A stretch of DNA of 6,099 nucleotides from Oscillospiraceae bacterium (GCA_017440425.1 JAFSHJ010000179.1:1-6099); one strand, 5' to 3'. Numbered from the stretch's first letter, positions 1 to 5,606 are shown. Made by a program: numbers and translations. The notes: generated from the letters alone by a model not told the origin.

Positions 1-1004
1 CCTGTGAGTGCGGAGATGAAGATGATGGGAACATAAGACATAAAGCTCAGGTTTTCTTCAAGATTCTTTCTGAACTCTGCCATTGTGTTGGTGTCTTTTT
101 CCACAGCATCCCATTTGTTTACGGCGACGATGCAGCCTTTGCCCTGCTCATGGGCATAGCCTGCAACCTTGGAATCCTGCTCGGTGAAGCCTGTGGTGGC
201 ATCAATGACGATGACACACACGTCTGCACGGTCCACTGCCATATAGGAGCGCAGAACGCTGTATTTTTCAATTATTTCATCTACGCGGCTCTTTCTTCTT
301 ATGCCTGCGGTATCGATGAACACATATTTACCGTATTTGTTTTCCACCTCTGTGTCGGTGGCATCTCTTGTTGTGCCCGCAATGTTGGAAACAATGACCT
401 TCTTCTCGCCCGCAACACGGTTGACAAGTGAGGATTTGCCCACGTTGGGCTTGCCGATGATGGCTACCTTGATCTGATCGTCCTCATATTCTTCACGGGA
501 TTCAAAATCGATATATTTGAAGCACTCGTCCAGCAGGTCGCCCGTGCCGTGACCGTGCACGGAGGAAACTGCTATGGGATCGCCCAGGCCGAGGTTATAG
601 AACTCGTAGAAATCGGGAGGAAGCTCGCCCAAAGAGTCGCACTTGTTTACACAGAGCACGATGGGTTTGCCGCTCTTCTGCAGCATATTCGCAACTTCCA
701 TATCGTTGGCGGTGACGCCGGAACGGATATCTGTGACGAGGATGATTACGTCTGCTGTGTCGATGGCTATCTGTGCCTGCTGACGCATCTGCGAAAGGAT
801 TATATCGCCGGAGAAGGGCTCGATACCGCCGGTATCCACCAAACGTATCTTTTTATCCAGCCACTCGCACTCGGCATATATTCTGTCGCGTGTTACACCG
901 GGTGTATCCTCCACGATGGAGATGCGCTTGCCGGTGAGCTTGTTGAAAAGTGAGGACTTTCCCACGTTGGGGCGTCCGACTATTGCTATTATAGGTAATT
1001 CCAT
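1..1004 (-). CDS. der: Ribosome biogenesis GTPase Der (EngA), C-terminus cut off by window edge
   Basis: Der is a tandem-GTPase assembly factor that acts on the 50S ribosomal subunit in the cytoplasm. The reading frame from the ATG at 1004 gives 334 codons without a stop. Two G domains are visible. The first has G1 GRPNVGKS (residues 10-17), the TPGVTRD switch (34-40), G3 DTGG (57-60) and G4 NKCD (120-123). The second has G1 GKPNVGKS (184-191), GTTRD (210-214), DTAG (231-234), NKWD (296-299) and the start of the SALTG G5 motif at the edge. Family members are about 440 residues, so the C-terminal KH-like RNA-binding domain lies outside the window. An AGAGAGGT ribosome binding site sits at 1019-1026, a rather long 14 nt from the start. 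The DUF512 gene lies 80 nt upstream with no terminator between, so the two are probably cotranscribed. Two Walker-A GTPase domains in one chain make the identification very secure. Confidence 0.97.
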   Translation of the reverse strand, partial: MELPIIAIVGRPNVGKSSLFNKLTGKRISIVEDTPGVTRDRIYAECEWLDKKIRLVDTGGIEPFSGDIILSQMRQQAQIAIDTADVIILVTDIRSGVTANDMEVANMLQKSGKPIVLCVNKCDSLGELPPDFYEFYNLGLGDPIAVSSVHGHGTGDLLDECFKYIDFESREEYEDDQIKVAIIGKPNVGKSSLVNRVAGEKKVIVSNIAGTTRDATDTEVENKYGKYVFIDTAGIRRKSRVDEIIEKYSVLRSYMAVDRADVCVIVIDATTGFTEQDSKVAGYAHEQGKGCIVAVNKWDAVEKDTNTMAEFRKNLEENLSFMSYVPIIFISALT

Positions 1005-1084
1005 AATTTACAAACCGTACCTCTCTAAAAATGCTTAAACCAAAACATTAAAACAGAGTTTTGTTCTCTTTATTTTGCTGTGTT

Positions 1085-2401
1085 TTACCACACTATGCCA
1101 AGGAATGCATCCAGCAGCTCTGCACCGTCGTTTTCCACGGTGCGCAGCGTTGTGCCAAGCTGCTCGCAGACTTCCTCTCTTGACACATCGTCAAGGAAAA
1201 CGTCCTGCTCGTGACGGAGCATTACCGAAGGTATCAGCAGCTCATCACCAATGTCTCTTCCCCTGAGCTGTGCTATAAGATCGCCGCCCGTGACAAGACC
1301 TGCCACCGTTACGGTGTGACCGAAAAAGTCGTTGACGATGGGCACCACCTCTACGGTGAGTCCCTCATACTGCTTCATCGCCATTGCCGCAAGCTCTTTC
1401 ATCAGCGGTGCTGCCGCAACGCCGGTTGCAAGGGTGACTTTTCTCGGCTTTTCAAGGGTATCTCCGCTTTCCGCCGCACGGGAAAGCTCCTGCGAAAATT
1501 CCTGCTTGGTCAGCGCTATCATTCCGACGCCGTTGGCAAGCTGCGGAAACTCTTCGTAGTAGTCTGCATCGGGAATGGGCTGTCCCGCTTTGAGGAAAAA
1601 CTCATCGGAGGGATAGACCAGACGTGTGCCGAACTCCTTAATAAAATTATCGCTCAATTCCTGCACAATGTCAATGACATTTTGTGCTGTTTTTTGTGAA
1701 TAACTTTCGAGGGGATACAGTCCCTCTCTGTGTTTGGTGAGGCCCACCGGCACGCAGGCAATGCTTTCCACCGCCGGATAGAGCTTTGCAAGGTCGGTTA
1801 TGGATCTTCTCAGCTCTTCGCCGTCGTTTATTCCGGGACAAAGCACCAGCTGGGTGTTCATTTTAAGCCCCGCATCCGCCATCATCCGGAGATATTCCAG
1901 CGAATCTGCCGCGTGGGGATTTTTCATCATCATCACACGCAGCTCCGGGTTGGTGGTGTGCACCGACACGTTGACGGGACTTATGTGCATCTCGATAAGC
2001 CGTTCTATATCCCGCTTTTGGAGGTTTGTGAGGGTGACGTAGTTGCCGAACAAAAAGGAAAGGCGCTCGTCGTCATCCTTGAAATAGAGGCTCTCTCTCA
2101 TGCCGTGGGGCAGCTGATCCACAAAGCAGAAGATGCATTTGTTTTTGCAATGGTGCTGTTTATCTATAAGATAGCTCTCAAATTCCAATCCGAGAGGCTG
2201 ATATTCTTCTTTTTTAATGTTAAGTTGTCTTTCCCCGCCCGCTGTTTCAACGGTTATGGCGAGGGTTTCTTCCATTGTGTAAAAATCGTAGTCAAGGACA
2301 TCGTTTATCTCGTGTCCGTTTACGCTTATAAGCGCATCTCCGGGGCGCACTCCTGCCTTATATGCAGGAGAGCCTTTTTCAACACCGATACACTTTACCA
2401 T
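1085..2401 (-). CDS. DUF512 family protein: PDZ domain plus radical-SAM-like iron-sulfur domain, function unknown
   Basis: The 438-residue protein begins with a PDZ-like domain (about 1-65, with GSPAYKAGVRPGD at 10-22 and SVNGHEI at 26-32). A CxxxCxxC triad at C85, C89 and C92 follows, the signature that binds a 4Fe-4S cluster in radical SAM enzymes. The next segment, to about residue 200, looks like a radical SAM partial barrel (SVHTTNPELR near 146). The C-terminal half is the DUF512 region, with the family-like stretch NDFFGHTVTVAGLVTGGDL at 357-375 and LPSVMLR at about 390. Similar proteins carry names such as 'radical SAM, TIGR03279-like'; the reaction is not known to me. The start at 2401 is backed by AAAGAGGTG at 2408-2416, six nt away. 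The gene lies directly before der, a common arrangement in Clostridia, which hints at ribosome or RNA work but does not prove it. A terminator-like hairpin ends just upstream and no separate promoter is evident. Family assignment is strong; enzymatic activity is inferred. Confidence 0.92.
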   Translation of the reverse strand: MVKCIGVEKGSPAYKAGVRPGDALISVNGHEINDVLDYDFYTMEETLAITVETAGGERQLNIKKEEYQPLGLEFESYLIDKQHHCKNKCIFCFVDQLPHGMRESLYFKDDDERLSFLFGNYVTLTNLQKRDIERLIEMHISPVNVSVHTTNPELRVMMMKNPHAADSLEYLRMMADAGLKMNTQLVLCPGINDGEELRRSITDLAKLYPAVESIACVPVGLTKHREGLYPLESYSQKTAQNVIDIVQELSDNFIKEFGTRLVYPSDEFFLKAGQPIPDADYYEEFPQLANGVGMIALTKQEFSQELSRAAESGDTLEKPRKVTLATGVAAAPLMKELAAMAMKQYEGLTVEVVPIVNDFFGHTVTVAGLVTGGDLIAQLRGRDIGDELLIPSVMLRHEQDVFLDDVSREEVCEQLGTTLRTVENDGAELLDAFLGIVW

Positions 2402-2423
2402 CCTCGCACCTCTTTCCCCCGTT

Positions 2424-2451
2424 AAAGAAAAAAGGAGGGGTTTCCCTCCTT
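2424..2451 (-). terminator. Rho-independent terminator between rpmF and the DUF512 gene
   Basis: A perfect 8-bp stem (2432-2439 with 2444-2451) closes a 4-nt loop. Read on the minus strand it is AAGGAGGG, loop AAAC, CCCTCCTT, and it runs straight into TTTTTTCTTT (2424-2433, which includes the two A-T pairs at the stem base). The U-tract is on the minus-strand side only, so it serves the yceD-rpmF transcript. It ends only about 8 nt before the ribosome binding site of the DUF512 gene, so read-through could feed that gene. Confidence 0.8.
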
Positions 2452-2492
2452 GATCCCGTTTTCCTGCTGTCCGATTTCAATCAAGGAATCGA

Positions 2493-2536
2493 CAAAAGGC
2501 CTGCATTAGTCTTGTTACACACGACTGAGCAAGCCT
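2493..2536 (-). terminator. Long imperfect hairpin after rpmF, possible weak terminator or attenuator
   Basis: On the minus strand the outer arm AGGCTTGC (2529-2536) pairs with GCAGGCCT (2497-2504), including one U-G pair. After a small internal loop, AGTCGTGT (2519-2526) pairs with ACAAGACT (2508-2515), with one G-A mismatch and a 3-nt loop. The 3' arm is followed by TTTTGTC, a short U-tract. The fold lies 27 nt past the rpmF stop. It may be a first, leaky terminator ahead of the strong one at 2424-2451, a 3'-end stabiliser, or a processing site. Pairing is read by eye only. Confidence 0.5.
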
Positions 2537-2562
2537 TGATCGACCTGTTTTTACCAAGCAGC

Positions 2563-2748
2563 TTATTCAGCGTTTACCTTGATAACTTCCTTGCCTTTGT
2601 AGAAACCGCAGTTAGAGCAAACTCTGTGGGGCAGCTTAAGCTCGCCGCACTGGGTGCATCTGCTGAGAGTGGGAGCCTGAAGCTTCCAAACGCTGGAGCG
2701 TCTCTTGTCGCGTCTTGCTCTTGAAACTTTACCCTTGGGTACTGCCAT
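2563..2748 (-). CDS. rpmF: 50S ribosomal protein L32
   Basis: L32 is a small zinc-ribbon protein of the large ribosomal subunit. The 61-residue product opens with the typical MAVPKGKVSRARRDKRRS and carries four cysteines as two CxxC pairs (C31/C34 and C44/C47). It is therefore the zinc-binding ('C+') form rather than the cysteine-free paralogue some Firmicutes carry. The length matches the family. A GTG nine bases upstream (2757) is in frame but lies inside the ribosome binding site AAGGAGGT (2756-2763), so the ATG at 2748 with a 7-nt spacer is the real start. The gene follows yceD by 30 nt, the classic yceD-rpmF pairing, and both appear to share the promoter at 3348-3376. The fatty-acid genes plsX or fapR that often follow rpmF elsewhere are absent here; a hairpin pair and the DUF512 gene follow instead. 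Confidence 0.97.
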   Translation of the reverse strand: MAVPKGKVSRARRDKRRSSVWKLQAPTLSRCTQCGELKLPHRVCSNCGFYKGKEVIKVNAE

Positions 2749-2755
2749 GTCCTGC

Positions 2756-2763
2756 ACCTCCTT
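2756..2763 (-). promoter_or_regulatory. Ribosome binding site that fixes the rpmF start
   Basis: The minus strand reads AAGGAGGT, a perfect complement to the 16S rRNA tail, 7 nt before the ATG at 2748. It overlaps the alternative in-frame GTG at 2757 and so excludes that longer start. Confidence 0.9.
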
Positions 2764-2778
2764 CTATATTGACCGTCG

Positions 2779-3261
2779 TTATTTTAACAAATCTTTTAAA
2801 ATAGCCAGCCTTGGGTCTGTATTATCACTTTTGCAGCCGCAATCAACTTCGTTGAGATCTTTGCCGCAGATACCGCATAATCCTTTGCAGTCCGGCTTAC
2901 ACAGATACTTCGACGGCAGCTCAAGCAATACATCCTCGCACGCCAGTGCCCCGAGGTCTAAAATCCCATCGGGAACGAGAACGAAGCCTTCGCTATCGTC
3001 ATTATGAAGCGTTCTCTCGACCATATGCTCAAATTTGTAATCGAAATGCGCTGTGCACTCTTTTAGGCACCTGTCACACAGGTAGGTCATATGACATTCC
3101 GCGCTGTATCGGAGAGTTACTATCCCCGATCTGTTTTCGATCTCGCCTTTGACTTTGGCATTCGAGAGACCCTCGACCCTAAGCTCGCTGAAATCAACTT
3201 CACCGACAAACGGTATTATCTGTCCTTCGTTTTCAAAAAGCTGCTTAATGTCGATCTGCAT
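2779..3261 (-). CDS. yceD: YceD/DUF177 family protein, large-subunit rRNA accumulation factor
   Basis: Members of this family are needed for normal 23S rRNA accumulation in Escherichia coli and plants, and the gene is usually next to rpmF, as here. The 160-residue protein has the expected order. An N-terminal beta-rich half comes first, followed by CDRCLKEC (C62, C65, C69). Next is a cysteine cluster CKPDCKGLCGICG (C121, C125, C129, C132) with CGC at 141-143. The C-terminus DPRLAILKDLL (149-159) is the family hallmark. The cysteines suggest metal binding, which is an inference. An in-frame ATG at 3288 would add nine residues, but the ribosome binding site GAGGAG (3268-3273) lies inside that extension. 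It is 6 nt before the ATG at 3261, so 3261 is preferred. It is the first gene after a consensus promoter with an approximately 80-nt folded leader. Confidence 0.93.
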   Translation of the reverse strand: MQIDIKQLFENEGQIIPFVGEVDFSELRVEGLSNAKVKGEIENRSGIVTLRYSAECHMTYLCDRCLKECTAHFDYKFEHMVERTLHNDDSEGFVLVPDGILDLGALACEDVLLELPSKYLCKPDCKGLCGICGKDLNEVDCGCKSDNTDPRLAILKDLLK

Positions 3262-3267
3262 TACAAT

Positions 3268-3273
3268 CTCCTC
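3268..3273 (-). promoter_or_regulatory. Ribosome binding site that fixes the yceD start
   Basis: The minus strand reads GAGGAG, 6 nt before the ATG at 3261. The longer ORF from 3288 would translate through this site, and I see no comparable site before 3288. Confidence 0.8.
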
Positions 3274-3288
3274 ATAACGGCTGTGCAA

Positions 3289-3329
3289 ATGTGGCTTAGT
3301 CCTTAAATCAGGACATAGCTATGCCACAT
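3289..3329 (-). promoter_or_regulatory. Two-stem hairpin in the yceD-rpmF mRNA leader
   Basis: On the minus strand ATGTGGC (3323-3329) pairs perfectly with GCCACAT (3289-3295), 7 bp. Inside it GTCCT (3310-3314) pairs with AGGAC (3299-3303) around a 6-nt loop. The structure sits about 12 nt after the predicted transcription start and about 15 nt before the yceD ribosome binding site. No U-tract follows it, so it is not a terminator. It matches no riboswitch class I recognise. It could stabilise the mRNA 5' end or be a protein-binding leader for a ribosomal-protein operon. Confidence 0.55.
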
Positions 3330-3347
3330 ACCCACGCTACTCAAAAT

Positions 3348-3376
3348 ATTATACTCTCCGTTTTAATATTTGTCAA
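3348..3376 (-). promoter_or_regulatory. Perfect sigma-A promoter for yceD-rpmF
   Basis: The minus strand has TTGACA (3371-3376), exactly 17 bp of spacer, then TATAAT (3348-3353), matching consensus at all twelve positions. The predicted transcription start is near 3341, giving a leader of about 80 nt to the yceD ATG. Such a strong promoter fits high output of a ribosomal protein. Confidence 0.9.
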
Positions 3377-3387
3377 TATATAAACGG
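3358..3387. repeat. Dyad centred on the -35 box of the yceD promoter
   Basis: Arms of 13 positions (3358-3370 and 3375-3387) pair at 11, around a 4-bp centre. The outer halves are CCGTTT and AAACGG and the inner halves ATATT and AATAT. The dyad covers the whole -35 hexamer and most of the spacer, the usual place for a repressor operator. In ddh read-through RNA it could also fold, but no U-tract follows on the minus strand, so a terminator role is weak. Confidence 0.5.
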
Positions 3388-3428
3388 AAAATTTTATTTA
3401 AAAAAGCGGAAATCAAAGCACGAAAAAA

Positions 3429-4316
3429 TTATACAAGATGTCTTATAAGGCTTTCCTTCTCGCCTTCCAGCAAATCTATCACGGGAAGCTCCACCATTGT
3501 GTAGCAGCCTGCCTGCTGGCGGGTGGTTGCTCTTGCGCAGGCAACCATGACCTGACCTGTGAGTGCAGGGTTGTTTATCTTCATATTAAACTCAAAAAGC
3601 TGGTTCTGTGTGCAGCCGGAAACGCCCTTGCGGACAAGGTTTACACCGTGTCCCATATCCAGCAGAGCGTCCACATCGTCAACTGCGATGACGTGTGTCT
3701 CATCGTTGATGAAATAGGGATCGCTCTTGATGGAAGCTGCAACTGTGTTGTAATCTGCACCTGCTTCAAGCTCGATATAGACCATTCTGCGGTGGATGCC
3801 TGTACCTGTGGGAATGGTCATGGAAAGAGCCTTCTTGACCCCTTCCTTGCCCTTTACGGCAACGGTGTGGCCCATGCTCATGCCGGGACCGAAGTTAGTA
3901 TATGTAATGCCTTTGGGTGCTGCTGCCTGAAGAAGAGCTCTCACAACGGAATCGGAGCCGGGATCCCAGCCTGCGGAGATGACGGAAACTGCGCCGTTCT
4001 CTTTGGCTACCGCATCAAGAGAGCATTTGAGATCCCAGATGCCTGTGTGGATATCGTAGCTGTCAACGGTGTTGATGCCCATTTCCAGATATTTTTTTGC
4101 CTGCTCGGGCACGCTTCTTGTGGGTGTGCAGAGGATGGCAACATCCGGCTTTTCATCAAGCTCTGTTACGTCAGCAACAACCTTAACTCCCATTATCTCT
4201 TTTTCTTCGGGGTTTCTGCGGATAACCGCCAGCAGCTCCATATCTCCCGCTGCTTTAACGGCTTCGATGGCATATTTGCCCACGTTTCCGTAACCTACCA
4301 CTACTGCTTTTATCAT
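3429..4316 (-). CDS. ddh: meso-Diaminopimelate D-dehydrogenase (NADP-dependent)
   Basis: The enzyme reductively aminates L-tetrahydrodipicolinate with ammonia and NADPH to meso-diaminopimelate. This one-step branch supplies lysine and peptidoglycan cross-link precursor in the cytoplasm. The 295-residue product opens with a Rossmann fold motif GYGNVG (8-13). Next come CTPTRSVPEQA (63-73), DSYDIH (85-90), AGWDPG (115-120) and FGPGMSMGHTVAV (142-154). IHRRMVYIEL follows at 174-183, and a conserved C-terminal stretch runs from VSGCTQNQL (232-240) to CYTMVELPVIDLL (271-283). Its length and the positions of F142, T167, R177 and H223 fit the shorter Symbiobacterium-type ('type II') enzymes as I recall them, rather than the about 320-residue Corynebacterium form. 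The ATG at 4316 follows AAGGAGG (4324-4330) by 7 nt. It has its own promoter at 4398-4426 and no convincing terminator after it, so some read-through toward yceD is possible. Confidence 0.95.
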   Translation of the reverse strand: MIKAVVVGYGNVGKYAIEAVKAAGDMELLAVIRRNPEEKEIMGVKVVADVTELDEKPDVAILCTPTRSVPEQAKKYLEMGINTVDSYDIHTGIWDLKCSLDAVAKENGAVSVISAGWDPGSDSVVRALLQAAAPKGITYTNFGPGMSMGHTVAVKGKEGVKKALSMTIPTGTGIHRRMVYIELEAGADYNTVAASIKSDPYFINDETHVIAVDDVDALLDMGHGVNLVRKGVSGCTQNQLFEFNMKINNPALTGQVMVACARATTRQQAGCYTMVELPVIDLLEGEKESLIRHLV

Positions 4317-4328
4317 ATCAACGCCTCC

Positions 4329-4373
4329 TTAACCGATGGTTTGCCGATCTCCGACCGACTTGCTCACCGACAT
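4329..4373 (-). CDS. Possible 14-codon upstream ORF in the ddh leader
   Basis: An ATG at 4373 opens the peptide MSVSKSVGDRQTIG, ending with a TAA at 4329-4331. It is preceded by AAGAGTG (4380-4386) at 6 nt, a passable ribosome binding site, and starts about 18 nt after the predicted transcription start. The stop overlaps the ddh ribosome binding site AAGGAGG (4324-4330), a layout that could couple translation. The peptide has no run of a single amino acid that would suggest classical attenuation. It may simply be chance. Confidence 0.25.
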   Translation of the reverse strand: MSVSKSVGDRQTIG

Positions 4374-4397
4374 AAATATCACTCTTTTTACTCTGTT

Positions 4398-4426
4398 ATT
4401 ATACCAAACACAACTCAAAAACACAA
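4398..4426 (-). promoter_or_regulatory. Extended -10 promoter for ddh
   Basis: The minus strand shows TGG directly before TATAAT (4398-4403), the extended -10 form, with a weak TTGTGT (4421-4426) at 17 bp as -35. The start would fall near 4391, leaving a leader of about 75 nt. It lies downstream of the terminator at 4477-4534, so ddh is transcribed independently of the lipoprotein gene. Confidence 0.7.
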
Positions 4427-4476
4427 CTATCAACATCCACAAATCTGCGGGCGTCAGAAAAAAATTTACGGCATTG

Positions 4477-4534
4477 AAAAACAAAAATAAAGGCAATACG
4501 GCCTCAAGCTGTGACACTTGAGAGCCGTATTGCC
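4477..4534 (-). terminator. Strong rho-independent terminator of the DUF4349 lipoprotein gene
   Basis: Arms 4492-4508 and 4517-4534 form a 17-bp stem with a single bulged base (4523) and an 8-nt loop. The outer 11 bp are GGCAATACGGC against GCCGTATTGCC. On the minus strand the stem is followed by TTTATTTTTGTTTTT (4477-4491). The plus-strand side lacks a U-tract, so it acts on minus-strand transcription. It isolates ddh from the gene upstream. Confidence 0.92.
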
Positions 4535-4549
4535 CCGTGGTTACTTTGA

Positions 4550-4583
4550 TGGTGTTTTAGTGGTGTTTTATATGGTTTTAAGG
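4550..4583. repeat. Three short degenerate tandem repeats after the lipoprotein gene
   Basis: The plus strand has TGGTGTTTTA at 4550-4559 and again at 4561-4570, then TGGTTTTA at 4573-4580, a period of 11 to 12 bp. They lie between the lipoprotein stop and its terminator, in the 3' untranslated RNA. No function is evident; slippage duplication is the simplest reading. Confidence 0.5.
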
Positions 4584-4585
4584 AA

Positions 4586-5599
4586 TTATTCTTTTTTATC
4601 CTCTGCGGCGGTGTTCAGCTTTTCCATTGCCTGCAGTTTTTTCTGCTTTCTCTTTTTAGCGCTTCTGCGGCAGAGCAGGACGATGACGACAACTATGATT
4701 GCCAGCATGATGAGGAAGGGCAATGCGGAGACAAAATCAAGCAGCATATCGCCCCAGAAATCCACGAAATTATCCCAGCCGTTGGTGAGTCGGCGGAGCA
4801 GTTTTTCGCCGAAGGAGAGCTGTTTGATGGGTTCGGGACTGTATTCCACGACCTCTTCCATGCGCACGGTGACGGTGGAATAGCTGACCTGATCGCTGAG
4901 CACCTTGAAGTTGGTCATATAGCTCTCGATGCGGTAGCGCACGTCGGAGAGCTGATTTTCTATCTGCAGTATCTCATCTATGGTTTCTGCTTTTTCAAGA
5001 AGCTCAAGCAGACGGTCTTCCTGCACTTCAAGGGATTCGATGCGGGCCTTGAGATCGTAATACTGTGATGTCACGTCGGAACGAGTCTCGTAGCTGTAGG
5101 AGATGTTGCCCACATCGCTGAGAGCGTTGGTATACTGGGTGTATTTCTCTGCGGGGATCCTGATGGTGACGGTGCAGTAGCGGGAATCTCTGCCGTATCC
5201 GTTCAGGCTGGTGCCGCTGTAATCGGACTGGGAAACATAGCCGCCCATCTGCTCGGTCATCTCCAGCAGCTTTGCGTAGCTGCTTTCGTATTCCTTGGTC
5301 TCGATGTTATATTCGGCTTTCATTATGATCTTGCGCTCTGTGTGGGTCTCTCCCACCATACCGTCGGATGCAACACCGTCGTTATATTCGCCTTCTTCAA
5401 ACTCCACGTCGGCCATTTCATCCTTGGCTTCTTCTTCAACCCACATATCGTCGGTGGTGGTGTTTGAAGAATATCCCGGTTTTTCCGCTTCCGGTGCTGC
5501 CTGGTCGTAGCTTGCTGCAGCGCAGCCGCCGAAAAGCATTGCAAAGATAAGTGCGACAGCTAAAACAAACATTGCTTTTTTGCTCATTGTCTTTTTCAT
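4586..5599 (-). CDS. DUF4349 domain lipoprotein with C-terminal membrane anchor
   Basis: The 337-residue protein starts with a lipoprotein signal: basic MKKTMSKK, a hydrophobic stretch 9-23, and the lipobox-like FGGC with Cys26 as the predicted lipidated residue. A low-complexity acidic linker follows (about 51-73, rich in Glu and Asp). The DUF4349-type domain spans about 87-305: a beta-rich part (KIIMKAEYNIE, VTIRIPAEKY), a charged helical coiled-coil segment at about 183-227, then VSYSTVTVRMEEVVEY. A transmembrane helix (about 292-310) and a basic cytoplasmic tail (CRRSAKKRKQKK) end the protein. It would thus be tethered to the outer face of the membrane at one end and cross it at the other. 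The molecular role of the family is unknown to me. An in-frame GTG at 5611 lies inside the ribosome binding site, so the ATG at 5599 is used. A strong terminator follows; the gene appears monocistronic. Confidence 0.88.
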   Translation of the reverse strand: MKKTMSKKAMFVLAVALIFAMLFGGCAAASYDQAAPEAEKPGYSSNTTTDDMWVEEEAKDEMADVEFEEGEYNDGVASDGMVGETHTERKIIMKAEYNIETKEYESSYAKLLEMTEQMGGYVSQSDYSGTSLNGYGRDSRYCTVTIRIPAEKYTQYTNALSDVGNISYSYETRSDVTSQYYDLKARIESLEVQEDRLLELLEKAETIDEILQIENQLSDVRYRIESYMTNFKVLSDQVSYSTVTVRMEEVVEYSPEPIKQLSFGEKLLRRLTNGWDNFVDFWGDMLLDFVSALPFLIMLAIIVVVIVLLCRRSAKKRKQKKLQAMEKLNTAAEDKKE

Positions 5600-5606
5600 T
5601 TTTTGC

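Noticed and set aside
150..953. Two plus-strand ORFs (93 and 134 codons) in the left kilobase
   Set aside because: Both lie antisense to der, whose two GTPase domains are unmistakable on the minus strand.
1005..1084. Possible terminator or promoter between the DUF512 gene and der
   Set aside because: Only a weak AAAAC/GTTTT pairing is present, with no GC-rich stem and no promoter pair; cotranscription is the simpler reading.
1730..2425. 231-codon plus-strand ORF opposite the DUF512 gene
   Set aside because: Shadow of a well-supported coding region, without ribosome binding site or recognisable domain; it also reads through the DUF512 ribosome binding site.
2749..2757. Longer rpmF start at the GTG at 2757
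   Set aside because: The codon is inside the AAGGAGGT ribosome binding site, and L32 proteins begin MAVPK.
3388..3428. Possible ddh terminator in the T-rich stretch after its stop
   Set aside because: The minus strand has T-runs but I could find no stable stem before them.
3438..4490. 350-codon plus-strand ORF opposite ddh
   Set aside because: It is an antisense shadow of ddh: no ribosome binding site, cysteine- and histidine-rich nonsense composition, and it runs through the ddh promoter region.
4329..4517. 62-codon hydrophobic minus-strand ORF between ddh and the lipoprotein gene
   Set aside because: Its start lies inside the terminator hairpin and it runs through the U-tract and ddh promoter, so it is not transcribed as a unit. 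Only the last 14 codons, from the ATG at 4373, are kept as a weak candidate.
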